In this document: positions 54,109-64,000 of the stretch, one piece after another
How positions within the stretch are numbered: the stretch's first letter is position 1
Layout of the letters: each line of letters opens with the position of its first letter
Position numbers and translations under genes: made by a program
The notes under the pieces: generated by a model
Databases searched by the model: none
What the model saw: only the letters and a program-made list of their open reading frames with translations
Told to the model about the DNA's origin: nothing
Origin: Diphasiastrum complanatum
Lineage: Eukaryota; Streptophyta; Lycopodiopsida; Lycopodiales; Lycopodiaceae
Assembly: GCA_029204225.1 (NCBI GenBank)
Contig: CM055110.1
Coordinates: 46,464,403-46,528,402 of the forward strand
Direction of reading: 5' to 3'
Length of the DNA stretch: 64,000 nt

Positions 54109-54894
54109 CTACCGCAACAGCATCCGAGTCTTTTTTCCCATCTTCATATTACAAAGCCATCTGGATGGCTCATGAGATTGCTCCTTCCGCACGAAAGGGC
54201 GAATACTCTCTCGAAGTCCCTCCACAAAGTGAAATATTTGCATGTACATAGGAACTTCCTGAGGAATGCGTAATAAAGCCTCTCGGTACTTGTCTGCATA
54301 ATCCTGCACGCTCAAGTTACCCTGCTTCAAATAAGACCATTGTTGCATGGCTCTGTTGTCTTCATCCATAGGCACCCAGTTTTGCGCAAACATTTGCCGG
54401 AATGCCTCCCATGTGGTTGGAACTAGGTCATCCTTTTCCACCTTCCTCCACCACCTTTGTGCTGACTCTTGAAAACGATATGTGGCTTCAGCAATCATCT
54501 CAATTTCATCGTCTATGCCACACATCTAGAATGCTTTCTCCCACTTTTGCAACCAATTCTCAACGGCATCAGTAGTTCTCATAGATACTGCTCCAGTGAA
54601 CTTCGGAGGTTTTAAATCTTTGATAGTAGGTAGCTTTCTCTTTCGAAGCCCCAACTCAGATTCATGGCCCGTTGACAATGTCCTTTCTACTTCCATAGCT
54701 ATACCACTGACTCTCTCAGGAACGCTAACCCCTTTACCTTTGAGTTGCTCCAAAATCAGCTTAAGAGTAGCTTCGATAGTATCCACCTTCGAACATACAG
54801 CATCTACTCTCTGTGAATCTTGACTAGTGTTGCTTGCGGATGCCATAGCAGAAGAATAGGTAGCAGAAACAAAGCAAAACCAAGCTCTCAGCAT
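54109..54894 (-). pseudogene. Gypsy-2 gag
   Basis: Two open pieces split by one stop at about 54526. The first: ASNTSQDSQRVDAVCSKVDTIEATLKLILEQLKGKG (helix) and LKPPKFTGAV. The second: YRFQESAQRWWRKVEKDD, TTWEAFRQMFAQNWVP, LKQGNLSVQDYADKYREALL and FVEGLRESIRPFV, the retrotransposon gag family core. The first Met is at 54894 or, more likely, the one before ASASNTSQD. Confidence 0.85.
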
Positions 54895-55408
54895 CTCAAA
54901 TCACTACACAGATAAGTTGCCCTGAATTCCTAGAAGAACCGAATAGAATAGATCTCCTACAGCCAAGTTCTAACTACACATAGACTCTTCTTCTCCAAAA
55001 ACCAGCAAACTAGGGTTTCAAACTGACAATTGGCAAAAAACTATGGATGATCACCGAATCAGAAGGCGAAAAGCCTTACCCTACCAGCAACCTACCACAA
55101 GAAGCTTATTGCAACTGACAGATCTGAAAAATACTGAGTATTCAAGAAGTTACAAACAGATTTACAAATCCTATGTGGGCTGGGTTTTCACAAAAGCGAA
55201 GAGAATAATCAAGCCGCGTAGTAGAAAATGCTCAAGGGCTGCCAGAAGATCAGCAATCCACCATAGGGCTTCAATCTGCTATCTTATGGGCTCCAAACCT
55301 ACCAACAGATCACCCAGTAGGGCGCTGGCTCTCCAAGAACGCTCCAAACCTTAACTGAAGATGCCAAATCCCACACAAGTCTTGAAAGTAACTGCTCTGA
55401 TACCAAAT

Positions 55409-56078
55409 GTTGCACACAAGCTCACAAACCCTAACTAAATACACAGAATTACCCAACAAGTCCGTCACTTTATTAATCTCAAGCAAATGTACATAGATCA
55501 ACAAGCAAACATGAGAGCTCTACTGCAAGTCTCCTCCCAACCATAGCTGCATAGGAATACCATAATCATAATGAGGAATGCCTGACAAGGCTCACCCTAT
55601 ATCCCCTCAAGAACCCCTTAACCTTGACACATCCTAACGTCGGCACATGGCAAACTCCATGCACAGCCGACACTTGCCACTTGGCAATACCCTGACACAT
55701 AGGCAAGCTAGTAGGTGGACAGTCTGACATGTGTCACTCATGCATTGGACCAAGTGTCCCAATGAGCATATGACACATGTCCTGTTGACCCGTCCATTGA
55801 CCGTCTGACAAGTGTCACTCATGCACTGGACCAGGTGTCCCAGTGAGCATGTGACACATGTCACGTTGACCAGTCAGCCCTTCCTACTTTTTAGGAGGTC
55901 AGTCCAGCAGACTCTCATGAGACCCAGTACCCCCTTGGCCATCTCGTATTTAGTCACTATAATAAATATTTACATTGCAATTTACAATTGTCTCCACAGG
56001 CCGGTGACTTAGCCATTTACAATTTAATAATTACAATTTACCATACATTGGGCAAAGGGATTCAAAGTACATGTGACA
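55409..56078 (-). repeat. Gypsy-2 5' LTR
   Basis: 670 bp, primer site adjoining at 55396-55408, internal 81-bp tandem duplication at about 55727-55875. Confidence 0.9.
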
Positions 56079-56083
56079 CAAGT

Positions 56084-56460
56084 CATCTCCATCAAGGGCA
56101 CGTATGCGAAGCTGGTCCATAGAATCATAGACATACGTGAAGTTGTCCTGGCATTAAAGTCACCAGTGAGAAAAATGTAACCTCGCTCTGCATATCTGAT
56201 AATGTCTGTAGAAAGATCAAAGTAGGGTGAACCAATACCCTCTACAAAGAAAGAAGATACTGGAGGGAAATAGCAAGCTGCAACAAAGATGTCTTTGTTA
56301 GAACCAACGCTATGTCCGTCAATGCGGAACCAGATGTACCGCGAGTGTTCATCATGGCTGACGAACTCAAAAATAGGATGCAGCGACTCCCTATAAAGGC
56401 AAGCGACCCCACCAGAACCTCTCCCACTAGCAGATCTCATTTCATGTCGATAGACCGAGT
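56084..56460 (-). pseudogene. LINE-2 endonuclease middle part
   Basis: GSGGVACLYRESLHPIFEFVSHDEHSRYIWFRI...IFVAACYFPP...GYIFLTGDFNART: APE-type endonuclease with the GDFNAR metal/DNA-contact motif. The N-terminal motifs (QETH region) are missing: the sequence joins ORF1 directly. Confidence 0.83.
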
Positions 56461-56987
56461 CCCATCGCATCACGACGGCTCTCCAAAGAAGTAAAACGAA
56501 TGATGAGGGTAGCATTATCTCTGGTTGTTCTCCATGTTGAATCCAAATCTCTATTGTGGTGCCCAAGTGTACTTTCAAGGAAACATTTTGCTTCTTCAAG
56601 AGCATTTTGAGAGTTTGCGATGCCCCTTACTCGAATATTGTATGCCTTTTGCTCCCTAGATCTTTCTTCTGAAAGAGTAGCTGAAATAACCGAAGAGATA
56701 GGGGCACTTGGTGTGTTACCTTTTTCGATAATAGCTGCCCACGAGAGGGTTTCCTCCTTCTGCTTCTCAATTTTTTTCTCCAATTCTTTAAGTTTGTGCG
56801 ATGGCTCAGGTGTAGCAAGAAGAGGCTGAGATTTGACTTCTTTTCTCAAAAGATCCATTTCTTGATGCAGTTTGGCGTTGGTTTCTTTGAGAGCAGACAT
56901 CTCAATTTTAACCATATGTAATTCTGTCTTCAGACCTTGAAAATCCTGTAATAGCACACTGAGGCTAGAGGCAAGATAGGACTCCAT
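56442..56987 (-). pseudogene. LINE-2 ORF1 protein, coiled coil
   Basis: From Met at 56987: MESYLASSLSVLLQDFQGLKTELHMVKIEMSALKETNAKLHQEMDLLRKEV is a clear coiled coil. SHKLKELEKKIEKQKEETLSWAAIIEKG and KAYNIRVRGIANSQNALEEAKCFLES...DLDSTWR...LIIRFTSLESRRDAM form a probable RRM-like nucleic-acid-binding part. LINE-3 carries the homologous C-terminal part. The ORF runs into EN through a deletion. Confidence 0.75.
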
Positions 56988-57137
56988 AGCCTTTGTGGGA
57001 GTGTATGGTTCTTGAGAGTAGGAGATAAGAGGAGTTATTGGACTGATAGGCAAGGAAGAAGAGGAAGGGGAGATAGGGGAGATAGGAACAGAGGAAGATA
57101 GAGCAGAAGGAGCAGAAGAGGAGCATGAAGAAGGTGT

Positions 57138-57140
<3 letters not shown>

Positions 57141-57214
<74 letters not shown>
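57141..57214. repeat. (GA)n microsatellite joining LINE-2 5' end to LINE-3 3' end
   Basis: About 74 bp of pure GA between the LINE-2 ORF1 region and the LINE-3 terminal GAATAGAATAGAATATATTAATGTC. Confidence 0.95.
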
Positions 57215-57216
<2 letters not shown>

Positions 57217-57629
57217 GAATAGAATATATTAATGTCTATAGAGTGCCCTTGGGCACATAAGACAAAGAAAAAGTACATCAGAAATGAGCAGTGTCCATGT
57301 CGGACTTATTGCTATCAACTACAACTAAAAAACAAAGATAAACTGGAAATAAAAACCAAAGCTTAACCTCCAACTATGGTGAGGGTACAAAAGCAATAGC
57401 TTAACCACCAGCTACGCGGAGGAATAAAACTCACTAACTGAGAGAGAAAAACTATGTGATCTGGTGTGAGGCACATGGTGGCCTCTGGTGACGAACTCTG
57501 GATGGTCGAGGAAGACGCTAGAGCTTCGGTCGACGAGCTGGAATGTCAATCTCACTATCCGAAGTATCTTCCCTAGCTCTTTTCTGAAAGAAAAGTGTAA
57601 TATGTGGCTGGCCGCGGTCAACATCCTGA

Positions 57630-59049
57630 TCATCTGACAGAAGTGAAGATCTCAAAGAGAACATCTCTTGCAAAAGTAAACCAACACATCTCGCATCTGG
57701 ATAGGCAAAGAAGGAACCAAGCGTGAGTGGACGGAGTGTCCCGATATAGACAGTGGTATCTGCCTCTTATCTCATAGTAAGCTGGACATATGAAAATAAA
57801 GTGAAACTCATCCTCAACCTCATGTAGAATATAGCACAGACAGATCCATAATGGGCGTGGCGTGTCTGTGTATCTGCCAGTCTCAATAGCTAGCTGATGA
57901 GAAGAGACTCGAAGCTGACCAATGCGGTAGCGCAGGCCAAAAGACAGCGTCTGAGAGAGATAACTCGGTCTAACGGGTAGCCCTGAAGCATCCAGGTGAA
58001 GAAAGTGAGTGCGGTAGAAATGAAGCTTAACCCGTGAGGGATCCAGGTGAGACCAAACAGTATGTATGTATGCTCTGTAGATCTGTCGGCGAATGAACAC
58101 ATGAGTCCCATTTGGGAGGTTAGACATATATAATCCCCAGCTATGTAGAAAGTCCGAAGCATACTGAAACCATGAAGACTTAGCCCGCTGCTCGGCCAAA
58201 GTGCGAGAGGATGTAAAAGCTGCTACCATGTATCTGGAAGACTCAAGCTCTGAGACTATGAATGAACGTGATGATCCTGAAAATAGCTTCTACAATCAGT
58301 GGAGGAGAAGCAAACTCCGCCAAAATAAGCTCATGAGGAACCGATTGCTTGGCCCGAATCATCCGGCTAAGCATGTGAATCTGCAAATGCGAGATGTCAC
58401 TCCAGGTGTCTCTAGATAAGCCAGGGCACCATGTCTCTGCTGAATACAGTGCAACTGGAGAAACAGTCGAAGAGAAGAGGCGACAACGTGTGTCCGGGTC
58501 ATGCACGTAATAAGAGGAGGAAAACCTCTCCATCTGAACAAGAGCAGAGCGCCCCTTGCGGAGCCTAGCCAACGCAGCAAGTCTAAAAGAAAGCAATGGA
58601 CCAGAGAAGAGAACACCCAGGTATGTGTAAGATGCCACTATCTCTAGAAGCTATCCATCAAAATAGAACATAGTGTCTCTCATATGCTGCCTGTTGGTGT
58701 TAAACACCATAACCTTAGTCTTACCAATGTTCACCATCAGCCCCCATATTTGACAAAAAGTAGACAAGGCATCCAGATGTCGCTGAAGTCCTACAGCTGA
58801 ACTAGAGAGTAGAACCACATCATCTGCATAAAGAAGGATAAGGATAATAAGATCTGCAAGAGGACAGCCATCTCCACCTTCTTCCCGAATGATCCGCTCA
58901 AGGTTGTCAATGTATAGAGCAAATAGGGTGGGTGATAAGGGACATCCCTGCTTTACTCCGATCGTACTATGGATATATGAAGACCATCCATCTCCATCAC
59001 GGAATCGGGCCAAAACTATGAGACGAGAAAGTTTTCGGAGGATATGCAA
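57630..59049 (-). pseudogene. LINE-3 RT (motif B onward) and zinc finger
   Basis: HSTIGVKQGCPLSPTLFALYIDNLERII, LILLYADDVVLLSSS and MVNIGKTKVMVFNTN in the first frame. YTYLGVLFSGPLL...FSSTVSPVALYSAETWCPGL follows a stop, then SFGLRYRIGQLRVSSHQLAIETGRY...WICLCYILHEVEDEFHFIFICPAYYEIRGRYH, where the first finger Cys pair is CLC/CY, altered from CQLC. Confidence 0.83.
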
Positions 59050-60004
59050 CGCTGGCTGAGTGAAGAAGCGACTGAGATAAAAAGGCAGCTTGTTGGTCTA
59101 CCGAAGATGAGAAAGGGAAATCGGCGAGCAATGTGGCCAGAGAGGAAGCGTACGTAGGAAGACCAAGTGGGGAGAAAGATGGACGATTGCGATGTGTGGA
59201 ATGAGGTGTCGTAGCAGTACCACGAGTGGCACAGCCCATAAACAGGAGCAATAGAGAGTGATCAGAAATGGTAGGGTGCATAATATGAAAAGTATGGAGA
59301 AATGGAATCAAGGCTGGTGAGCCAATGAAGTAGTCAACAACGCTGTGACCACCCCCGTGCGGATGACAGGTATACACAGATGATGATGGCCATCGAGATA
59401 GGCCATTCAAAATGGCTAACGAGTGAGCTCCTGCAAGTCCAATCAGCTGTTCTCCAAAGTGTGTAGCCGGGGTATCTGCATCCTGAGAGGTCCTATCCAA
59501 ACTCACATCCAAAACCTGGATATGTAGGAAATCACTATCGGCATGAAACTCTGTCTGCTAGGTGCTGGTACGAGCATTAAAATCTCCTGCTAAAAGAATA
59601 AGGCCCTGCTATGCAAAGCTGGCTATATCATCTGAGAGAGCCTGGAACGGGTCACCACCATAGTCTGCAAACGCTGAGGTCTGAGGTGCAAAATAACAAA
59701 CTGCTATAAAGAGATCTTGAGGTAGCCCCAAGTAGTGACCAAAAAACTGTAACTAGAAACGTGCAAATGGATCACTTTTGAGCAGCTTAAAATGAGTATG
59801 ATAACCTTCCTTGGTAAGACATGCAACACCACCAAAGCCACGTGTGGTTTTTCCTCGAACGAAAGGCCTGTATGTTGAATGCCATGAATAATCCGAAATG
59901 GCTGGAAGGGGTCGATATAGTGATTCATGAGTCTCTGCTAAGAGAAAAATATCACATTGCTGCAAAAAAGAGTGAAAGTCTCCTGCTGAAGAAGATGAAA
60001 GCAC
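59050..60004 (-). pseudogene. LINE-3 endonuclease
   Basis: SSSAGDFHSFLQQCDIFLLAETHESL (N-terminal ETH motif), GFGGVACLTKEGY, then after frame breaks SLAILNGLSRWPSSSVYTCHPHGGGHSVVDYFIGS...PTISDHSLLLLF. These are the APE endonuclease motifs in order. A TAG-containing stretch at 59510-59750 separates the two halves. Confidence 0.8.
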
Positions 60005-60079
60005 ACCGTTACAATTCCAAAAACCAATTCGTAATGGCTGAGGGGATCTCGGGCAGTTGTTCCCGGGATCCCCGACTTC

Positions 60080-60420
60080 CTATTGTGAAATTTTATCGTA
60101 GAATTTAGGCTTGCCTTCAATAAAGACCACTCTTTGATTCCTAGCATTGGCCTCATGAATGACCAATTTCCTCGCTTGCCATTGTGTGTGTGTTAGATCT
60201 TCATCCATAAAAATAAAAGATCCTTTGAGCTTAGCTCGAAGGCGTAAAGCAGCATTGCGTCGTTCAATGGAATGAAACTTTAGGAATAAGACCTTATCAT
60301 CAAATTTGCTCCGCCAAGCAGTGTCAAATCCCTCCATATTATGTGCAAGCTTAGATACAAGAAGGTCTTTCGCCTCATCAAGAGCCTTGTTTCCATTAGG
60401 AATACCCCTAACTCGTATTA
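60080..60420 (-). pseudogene. LINE-3 ORF1 C-terminal part
   Basis: IIRVRGIPNGNKALDEAKDLL...GFDTAWRSKFDDKVLFLKFHSIERRNAALRLRAKLKGSFIFMDEDLTHTQWQARK, homologous to LINE-2 ORF1 (IRVRGIANSQNALEEAK). It begins abruptly at the (GA)n tail of LINE-4, so the coiled coil is missing. Confidence 0.75.
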
Positions 60421-60423
60421 TGC

Positions 60424-60424
<1 letters not shown>

Positions 60425-60458
<34 letters not shown>
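60425..60458. repeat. (GA)n microsatellite at LINE-4 3' end
   Basis: About 34 bp of GA followed by AAAGCTTTATTAATGTC; shared junction with LINE-3. Confidence 0.93.
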
Positions 60459-60462
<4 letters not shown>

Positions 60463-60661
60463 TTTATTAATGTCTTTTCCATGCCAAAAGGCGTATAAGA
60501 CTAGTAAATGTACACGTCAAGCATGTGGTAACCGTAGGAGCGTATGAAACGTCTCCAAGACTATAACAGAAATAACAAATCTAACTGCTATGAACTGAAA
60601 TGGAAACTGAAAAAGATGCGATGCTATATGAAACATGTGGGAGCATATATACTGCTAAATG

Positions 60662-61225
60662 TCATGAATACGGTATGACACTATCATCCAATCCTGTCAC
60701 GCTGATGCTATAAAAGGATGTAATACGGGCTGCAGCGTGAAGGACTGCTGGTGGTCGATGACGTCGTCTAGGAAGATGAGGTCTCCTCGTGATAGGTCGG
60801 GTAGCTCGTGCAGCAACATGAGTATAAGTACGACATTGTCTCTGATCTCTATGGGCATGTAAATCATCATCATCCTCATCATCATCATATACTAGATCTC
60901 GTCCTCTTCTCCTGGAGAAGAAAGAAGTGATATGAGGCTGAGAAACATGACTCCGCTTTGTTGTCTGCTGCTGACACAGGTCCTGTCGTAGAATAAACAT
61001 CTCTCGTATCATGAGTGCGGCACATCGGGAGTCCTCATAGGCTAGGAGGGATTGTAGAGTGACAGGCGTGTCACGAAACAGATAGTGGTATCTCCCTCTA
61101 ATCTCGTAATACACCGGCCACCTAAAGATAAAGTGCTCCTCTGACTCCACCTCATCCAAGGAACATAACTGACAAATCCACTCCCTTCTCGGGGTACCCT
61201 GGAATCTCCCAGTCTCAATAGCCAA
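60662..61225 (-). pseudogene. LINE-4 RT C-terminal zinc-finger region
   Basis: MAIETGRFQGTPRREWICQLCSLDEVESEEHFIFRWPVYYEIRGRYH: the last Cys of the finger is replaced by Trp (FRWP instead of FRCP), followed by an acidic DDDEDDDD segment. 187 open codons. Confidence 0.8.
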
Positions 61226-61418
61226 CTGATGTGATGATACGTGGAACTATCCCAATGTAAATCTGAGGCCGTGTGATAATCCTGAGTCCAAATAGTGTGG
61301 CAAAACTAGGAACCATGCTATGCTCAATGAATTGAGTCCAGTCATAGGTGGGTTTAACCCCCAGCTGTCGCCTCCAAGTACGGTCGAGATATGCTCTATA
61401 TAAGAAGCGCCTGATATA

Positions 61419-62878
61419 CTAATGGGTACCTGAGGGGAGCTCTGTAATGGATATGCCAAATGAATCAAGGAGGAAATAGGATGCCTGTGAGAACCACGAC
61501 AGTCGGTAGCCCTGACCATGAAGGGAGTGTGAGGAGGCAAGTGAGGCCCGCGTATATCTCGTGTCTGTATCAGGTAGATCCTGAACTCTCTGAGTATATG
61601 CGATGAGCTGGAAAGCTGCAGCTATCTGAATGGGTGGAACGGCAAACTCTGCAAGAAGAATCCCGTGTGGAACCGAGGGCTTGGCCCAAATCATACGAGC
61701 CAGCATGGCGGTCTGTAATCGTGAAATGCTGGCCCAATGTGATGATGGAAGACCGGTACACCATGTCTCTGCTACATACAAGGCTGTGGGGGTGACAATA
61801 GTGTCAAAAAGTCTGCACTTACTGCGAGCATCTCGGATGGACTTCCTGAAGCAAAACTGCTCAAGTTGAACAAGGGAGGAATGCCCCTTCCCAAGTCGAG
61901 TGGTGGCTGCCTGTCGCATGCTGAAAGTAGGACCAGAAAAGAGTATCCACAGATAGGTATACAAGGAAACTACCTCTAAAGCCCGTCCATCTAGCATGAG
62001 CTCCTGGCGCTGCATGAAGGCTCGAGAAGTGTTGAAGACCATAACCTTGGTCTTCGTAGTGTTCACCCCCAATCCCCATCTAGTACAGAATCCCTGTAAA
62101 CAATCCAGCTGCCTCTATAATCCCTCTCCGGTCGGGGATACTAGTACCACATCATCCGCATACAAGAGAATAGCAATCAAGATGGTGCCAATTCTACATC
62201 CAGCTCCTCCACACTATGAGATGGCTCGCTCTAACTCATCAATGTACAATCCAAAAAGAACCGGCGAAAGAGAGCATCCCTGTTTCACCCCAATGGTGCT
62301 CCAAATGTGATCAGAGATACCACTACCATGTCGGAAACATCCCAAGACCTTCTCATAAAGAGTGCCAGAACAATATCCGTGGAGAAACCAAGGTCCCGAA
62401 GTCTCTGAATGAGTAGGAAGCGTGGTACAGAATCAAAGGCTTTCTTGAAGTCCACAAAACAACAGTAAACCCTTTTTTTCCTGTGCTTAGCTTCCTCAAT
62501 CAAAGCTCGAAGTGTGAAAATATGGTCAATGGTAGAGTAATGAGCTCGAAAACCTGCCTGTCCCAATGCATGTAATCTCCTGGATTCCGCCTCTGAACTT
62601 ACTGCAGACTGGAGTATGGTACCATAAAGATTAGTGAGGACATGCCCAATCATGATAGTGTGGTGGTTACCAGGAATCATGGGATCACCATTTTTATGGA
62701 TAGGATGGATGATGTCGGTGCACCAGGATGATGGGAAGCCAGAGACAACGGCGGAATTGAGGAGAGTGGCTAGTGTGGGAGCAAGGAGGTCAGTAGCATG
62801 GATTAGGAGTTCAGACTCAAGGTCTTCAATGTCTCTTGCTTTATGGGATTTCATTTTCTTGATGGCCGCAAGTACCAT
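61419..62878 (-). pseudogene. LINE-4 reverse transcriptase
   Basis: N-terminal part 62878-62285: KKMKSHKARDIEDLESELLIHATDLLAPTLATLLNSAVVSGFP, DPMIPGNHHTIMIGHVL, YCCFVDFKKAFDSVPRFLL (motif A). After a frameshift near 62350 the motif B/YADD region (about 62110-62300) is read in other frames with stops. C-terminal part 62072-61419: VNTTKTKVMVFNTSRAFM and QFCFRKSIRDARSKCRLFDTIVTPTALYVAETW. Confidence 0.83.
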
Positions 62879-62884
62879 GTCAAA

Positions 62885-63990
62885 GTGAAGAAGGTGAACT
62901 CAGAGGGACGTGGGGAGATAGAGATGGGTGCGTCAGTAGGTATGGTATATAGGCTGGTAGCGTAGTTGGTCCATATGCGAAGGTCTTCTAGGAGAGGTGG
63001 TGGAGCACGAGGGATAAACCCACGCCAAAAGGTACCTAAAGAGGAATTGAAGAGAAGGTCAACAAGACATTTTCCTTCGAAGTCATCATAAGCACGCTTT
63101 TTCCGGCGGAATGTGCGATGGTAAAAGCGTCAAGCGAAGCGAAGGAGGTGAGGTTCATGAATGCAGGCATGGTGACAAGATGATGAAGAGAGCGACACTC
63201 GATATCATACCATGGAGGGTGTGGAGGGCGTAGCGATGAGGGACATGTGTGTTTGCCTTTATGGGCCTTAGATGGAAAAGCTAGAGAAGCAGCGGTATGA
63301 AGAGAGGTGCTAAGGAAAGCTGCTTGAGTCTCGAGTGTACTATCATGCAGAAACGAATGGAGTAGGGAGGGTAGGAAATTCCTGAGTAGACTAATCCATA
63401 TAAAGAGCTGAATGTATACCTAGGTGCACGGGTAAGCAAGGGATGTGAGGATAATTTGAGGAGGTGGGAGGCGGCGATAGCGAGGAGAGAAAGGAGTGAT
63501 CAGAGAGAGTGGTGGGGGGAGATGTGAAAATCAGAGATGAGAGGTATGGAGGACGGTGATCCCATCGAGAGGCCCCACAACAATATGTTCGCCACTGCGA
63601 GGATGACAAGTATACCTGCCGGAATCTGGCCAAGCAAGTTTCAGCATTGTAAATTGGTTAACTCATGTGCCTCTCAAACTGCAATAAATTGCTCACCGTA
63701 GGGGGTAATAGATCCCAAGTTGTCCCTCTGAAACCCTGGTTACCTCACATCTCGTCGTTGTCGAGGGCATGAACGCGGAGCTAGTCGTTGAATGTCATCA
63801 AGATACCCTTACTGTCGTGAGGACGGTTGCGAGCATTAAAATCCCCATGAAGAAAAATATGCCCTCACTCTGCGAATTCTGATAATAATCATGACAAACA
63901 CAAGGTATGGTGAACCTGATGCCCTCTACAAAGGATGAAGACTCTGGAGGTAAGTAACATGCCGCCCACAAAGAGTCCCTGTCCAAACCA
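62885..63990 (-). pseudogene. LINE-4 endonuclease, decayed
   Basis: Pieces homologous to LINE-2 EN: TTLSDHSFLSSLSP (about 63500), GGHSVV-like residues around 63590, CYLPPESSSFVEGIRF (about 63930). Many frame breaks; no single long ORF. Confidence 0.65.
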
Positions 63991-64000
63991 ATGTCCTGTC

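Larger units (their letters stand above)
52089..56078 (-). mobile_element. Gypsy-2: deleted chromovirus inserted in LINE-2
   Basis: LTRs 52089-52771 and 55409-56078 are flanked by the perfect duplication CAAGT. On the minus strand the LTR runs TGTCACATG...TTGCACAA/CA; TTTGGTATCAGAGC (primer site) follows the right LTR and GAGGAGGGAAGGGA (polypurine tract) precedes the left one. The 2.6-kb interior has gag, zinc knuckle, protease, a short RT piece and the last part of a chromodomain; the rest of pol is gone. High LTR similarity suggests a fairly recent insertion. Confidence 0.92.
48833..57137 (-). mobile_element. LINE-2 copy (ORF1-EN-RT-zinc finger), interrupted by Gypsy-2
   Basis: 3' end (GA)n/GAAA then CTTTATTAATGTCTTTTCC at 48833-48885. 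Upward come the C-terminal finger, RT with YADD, the EN-RT linker, the LTR element 52089-56083, EN, and an ORF1 with coiled coil, reaching a 5' edge next to a (GA)n tract at 57137. All on the minus strand. Frames are broken in several places, and EN has lost its N-terminus where ORF1 joins it (about 56460). Confidence 0.87.
57215..60420 (-). mobile_element. LINE-3 copy, a diverged subfamily with internal deletion
   Basis: The 3' end ATTAATGTCTATAGAGTGCCCTTGGGCACATAAGACAAA resembles but differs from the other LINEs. Upward: zinc finger (57630-58229), RT C-terminal part (58243-58638), YADD (58651-59049), a junction near 59045 that removes RT motifs A and earlier, EN (59050-60004) and ORF1 C-terminus (60080-60420). 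The 5' end is cut at the (GA)n tail of LINE-4. Confidence 0.85.
60459..64000 (-). mobile_element. LINE-4 copy, continues past the window end
   Basis: 3' end CTTTATTAATGTCTTTTCCATGCCAAAAGGCGTATAAGAC. Upward: zinc finger (60662-61225), RT C-terminus (61419-62072), RT N-terminus (62285-62878) and EN pieces up to 63986 (ESSSFVEGI). Same subfamily as LINE-1 and LINE-2; frames are broken. The 5' end is outside the window. Confidence 0.87.

Noticed and set aside
55634-55864. Cys-rich open frame with internal repeats in the Gypsy-2 LTR
   Set aside because: Arises from an 81-bp tandem duplication in the LTR; no evidence of a protein.

Overview
The window looks like a transposon-packed stretch of a large land-plant nuclear genome. 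Three things point there: conserved exons of a plant-type TAF5 (TFIID WD40 subunit) gene on the minus strand, a short TTTAGGG telomere-type run, and a plant-like mix of Copia, chromodomain Gypsy, LINE and hAT elements. Giant introns full of nested elements and a Penelope-like relic would fit a fern or another large-genome lineage, but the species cannot be read from the sequence.

Host gene: five TAF5 exons lie in order on the minus strand (46716-46647, 40744-40699, 40410-40216, 39948-39872, 17446-17329). Their splice phases agree. The two introns between the middle exons are under 300 bp, while the others are about 5.9 kb, 22.4 kb and more than 17 kb at each window edge. If the gene model is right, almost every mobile element here is intronic. 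The last exon has one extra base relative to the conserved WD40 reading frame.

Layout from left to right. 1-640: Copia fragment. 980-13708: a Gypsy chromovirus with TSD GGTAA and three LTR copies, split inside gag by a Copia element (4425-9750, TSD ATGTA). 14.1-15.3 kb: relics of a Penelope-like RT, a LINE RT and a Copia RNase H. 17.6-19.8 kb: solo LTR remnants. 21633-22847: an LTR pair with a tiny internal region holding a long inverted repeat (TSD ATGAC). 23629-29857: a complete-looking hAT element (TSD ATATATAT) with a four-exon, 1,336-aa transposase and a convergent 121-aa accessory ORF. A truncated second copy follows at 29886-31430. 31.4-38.8 kb: LINE fragments, a solo LTR, long CT/GA microsatellites, a second and decayed hAT transposase, and a 361-bp tandem repeat. 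40952-46565: an old LTR element with a deleted Copia (41794-45732) nested inside. 47.0-47.8 kb: a small inverted-repeat element. 48.8 kb to the end: three LINEs head to tail on the minus strand, joined through GA/CT microsatellites, one of them interrupted by a deleted Gypsy chromovirus (52089-56078, TSD CAAGT).

The most notable signals are: the hAT element with an AT-hook tail and a small accessory gene that appears to be under purifying selection; a LINE lineage whose 3' ends always run into CT/GA microsatellite; the large TAF5 introns that host all of this; and two aberrant LTR structures (three LTRs in one insertion, and a palindrome at a primer-binding site).
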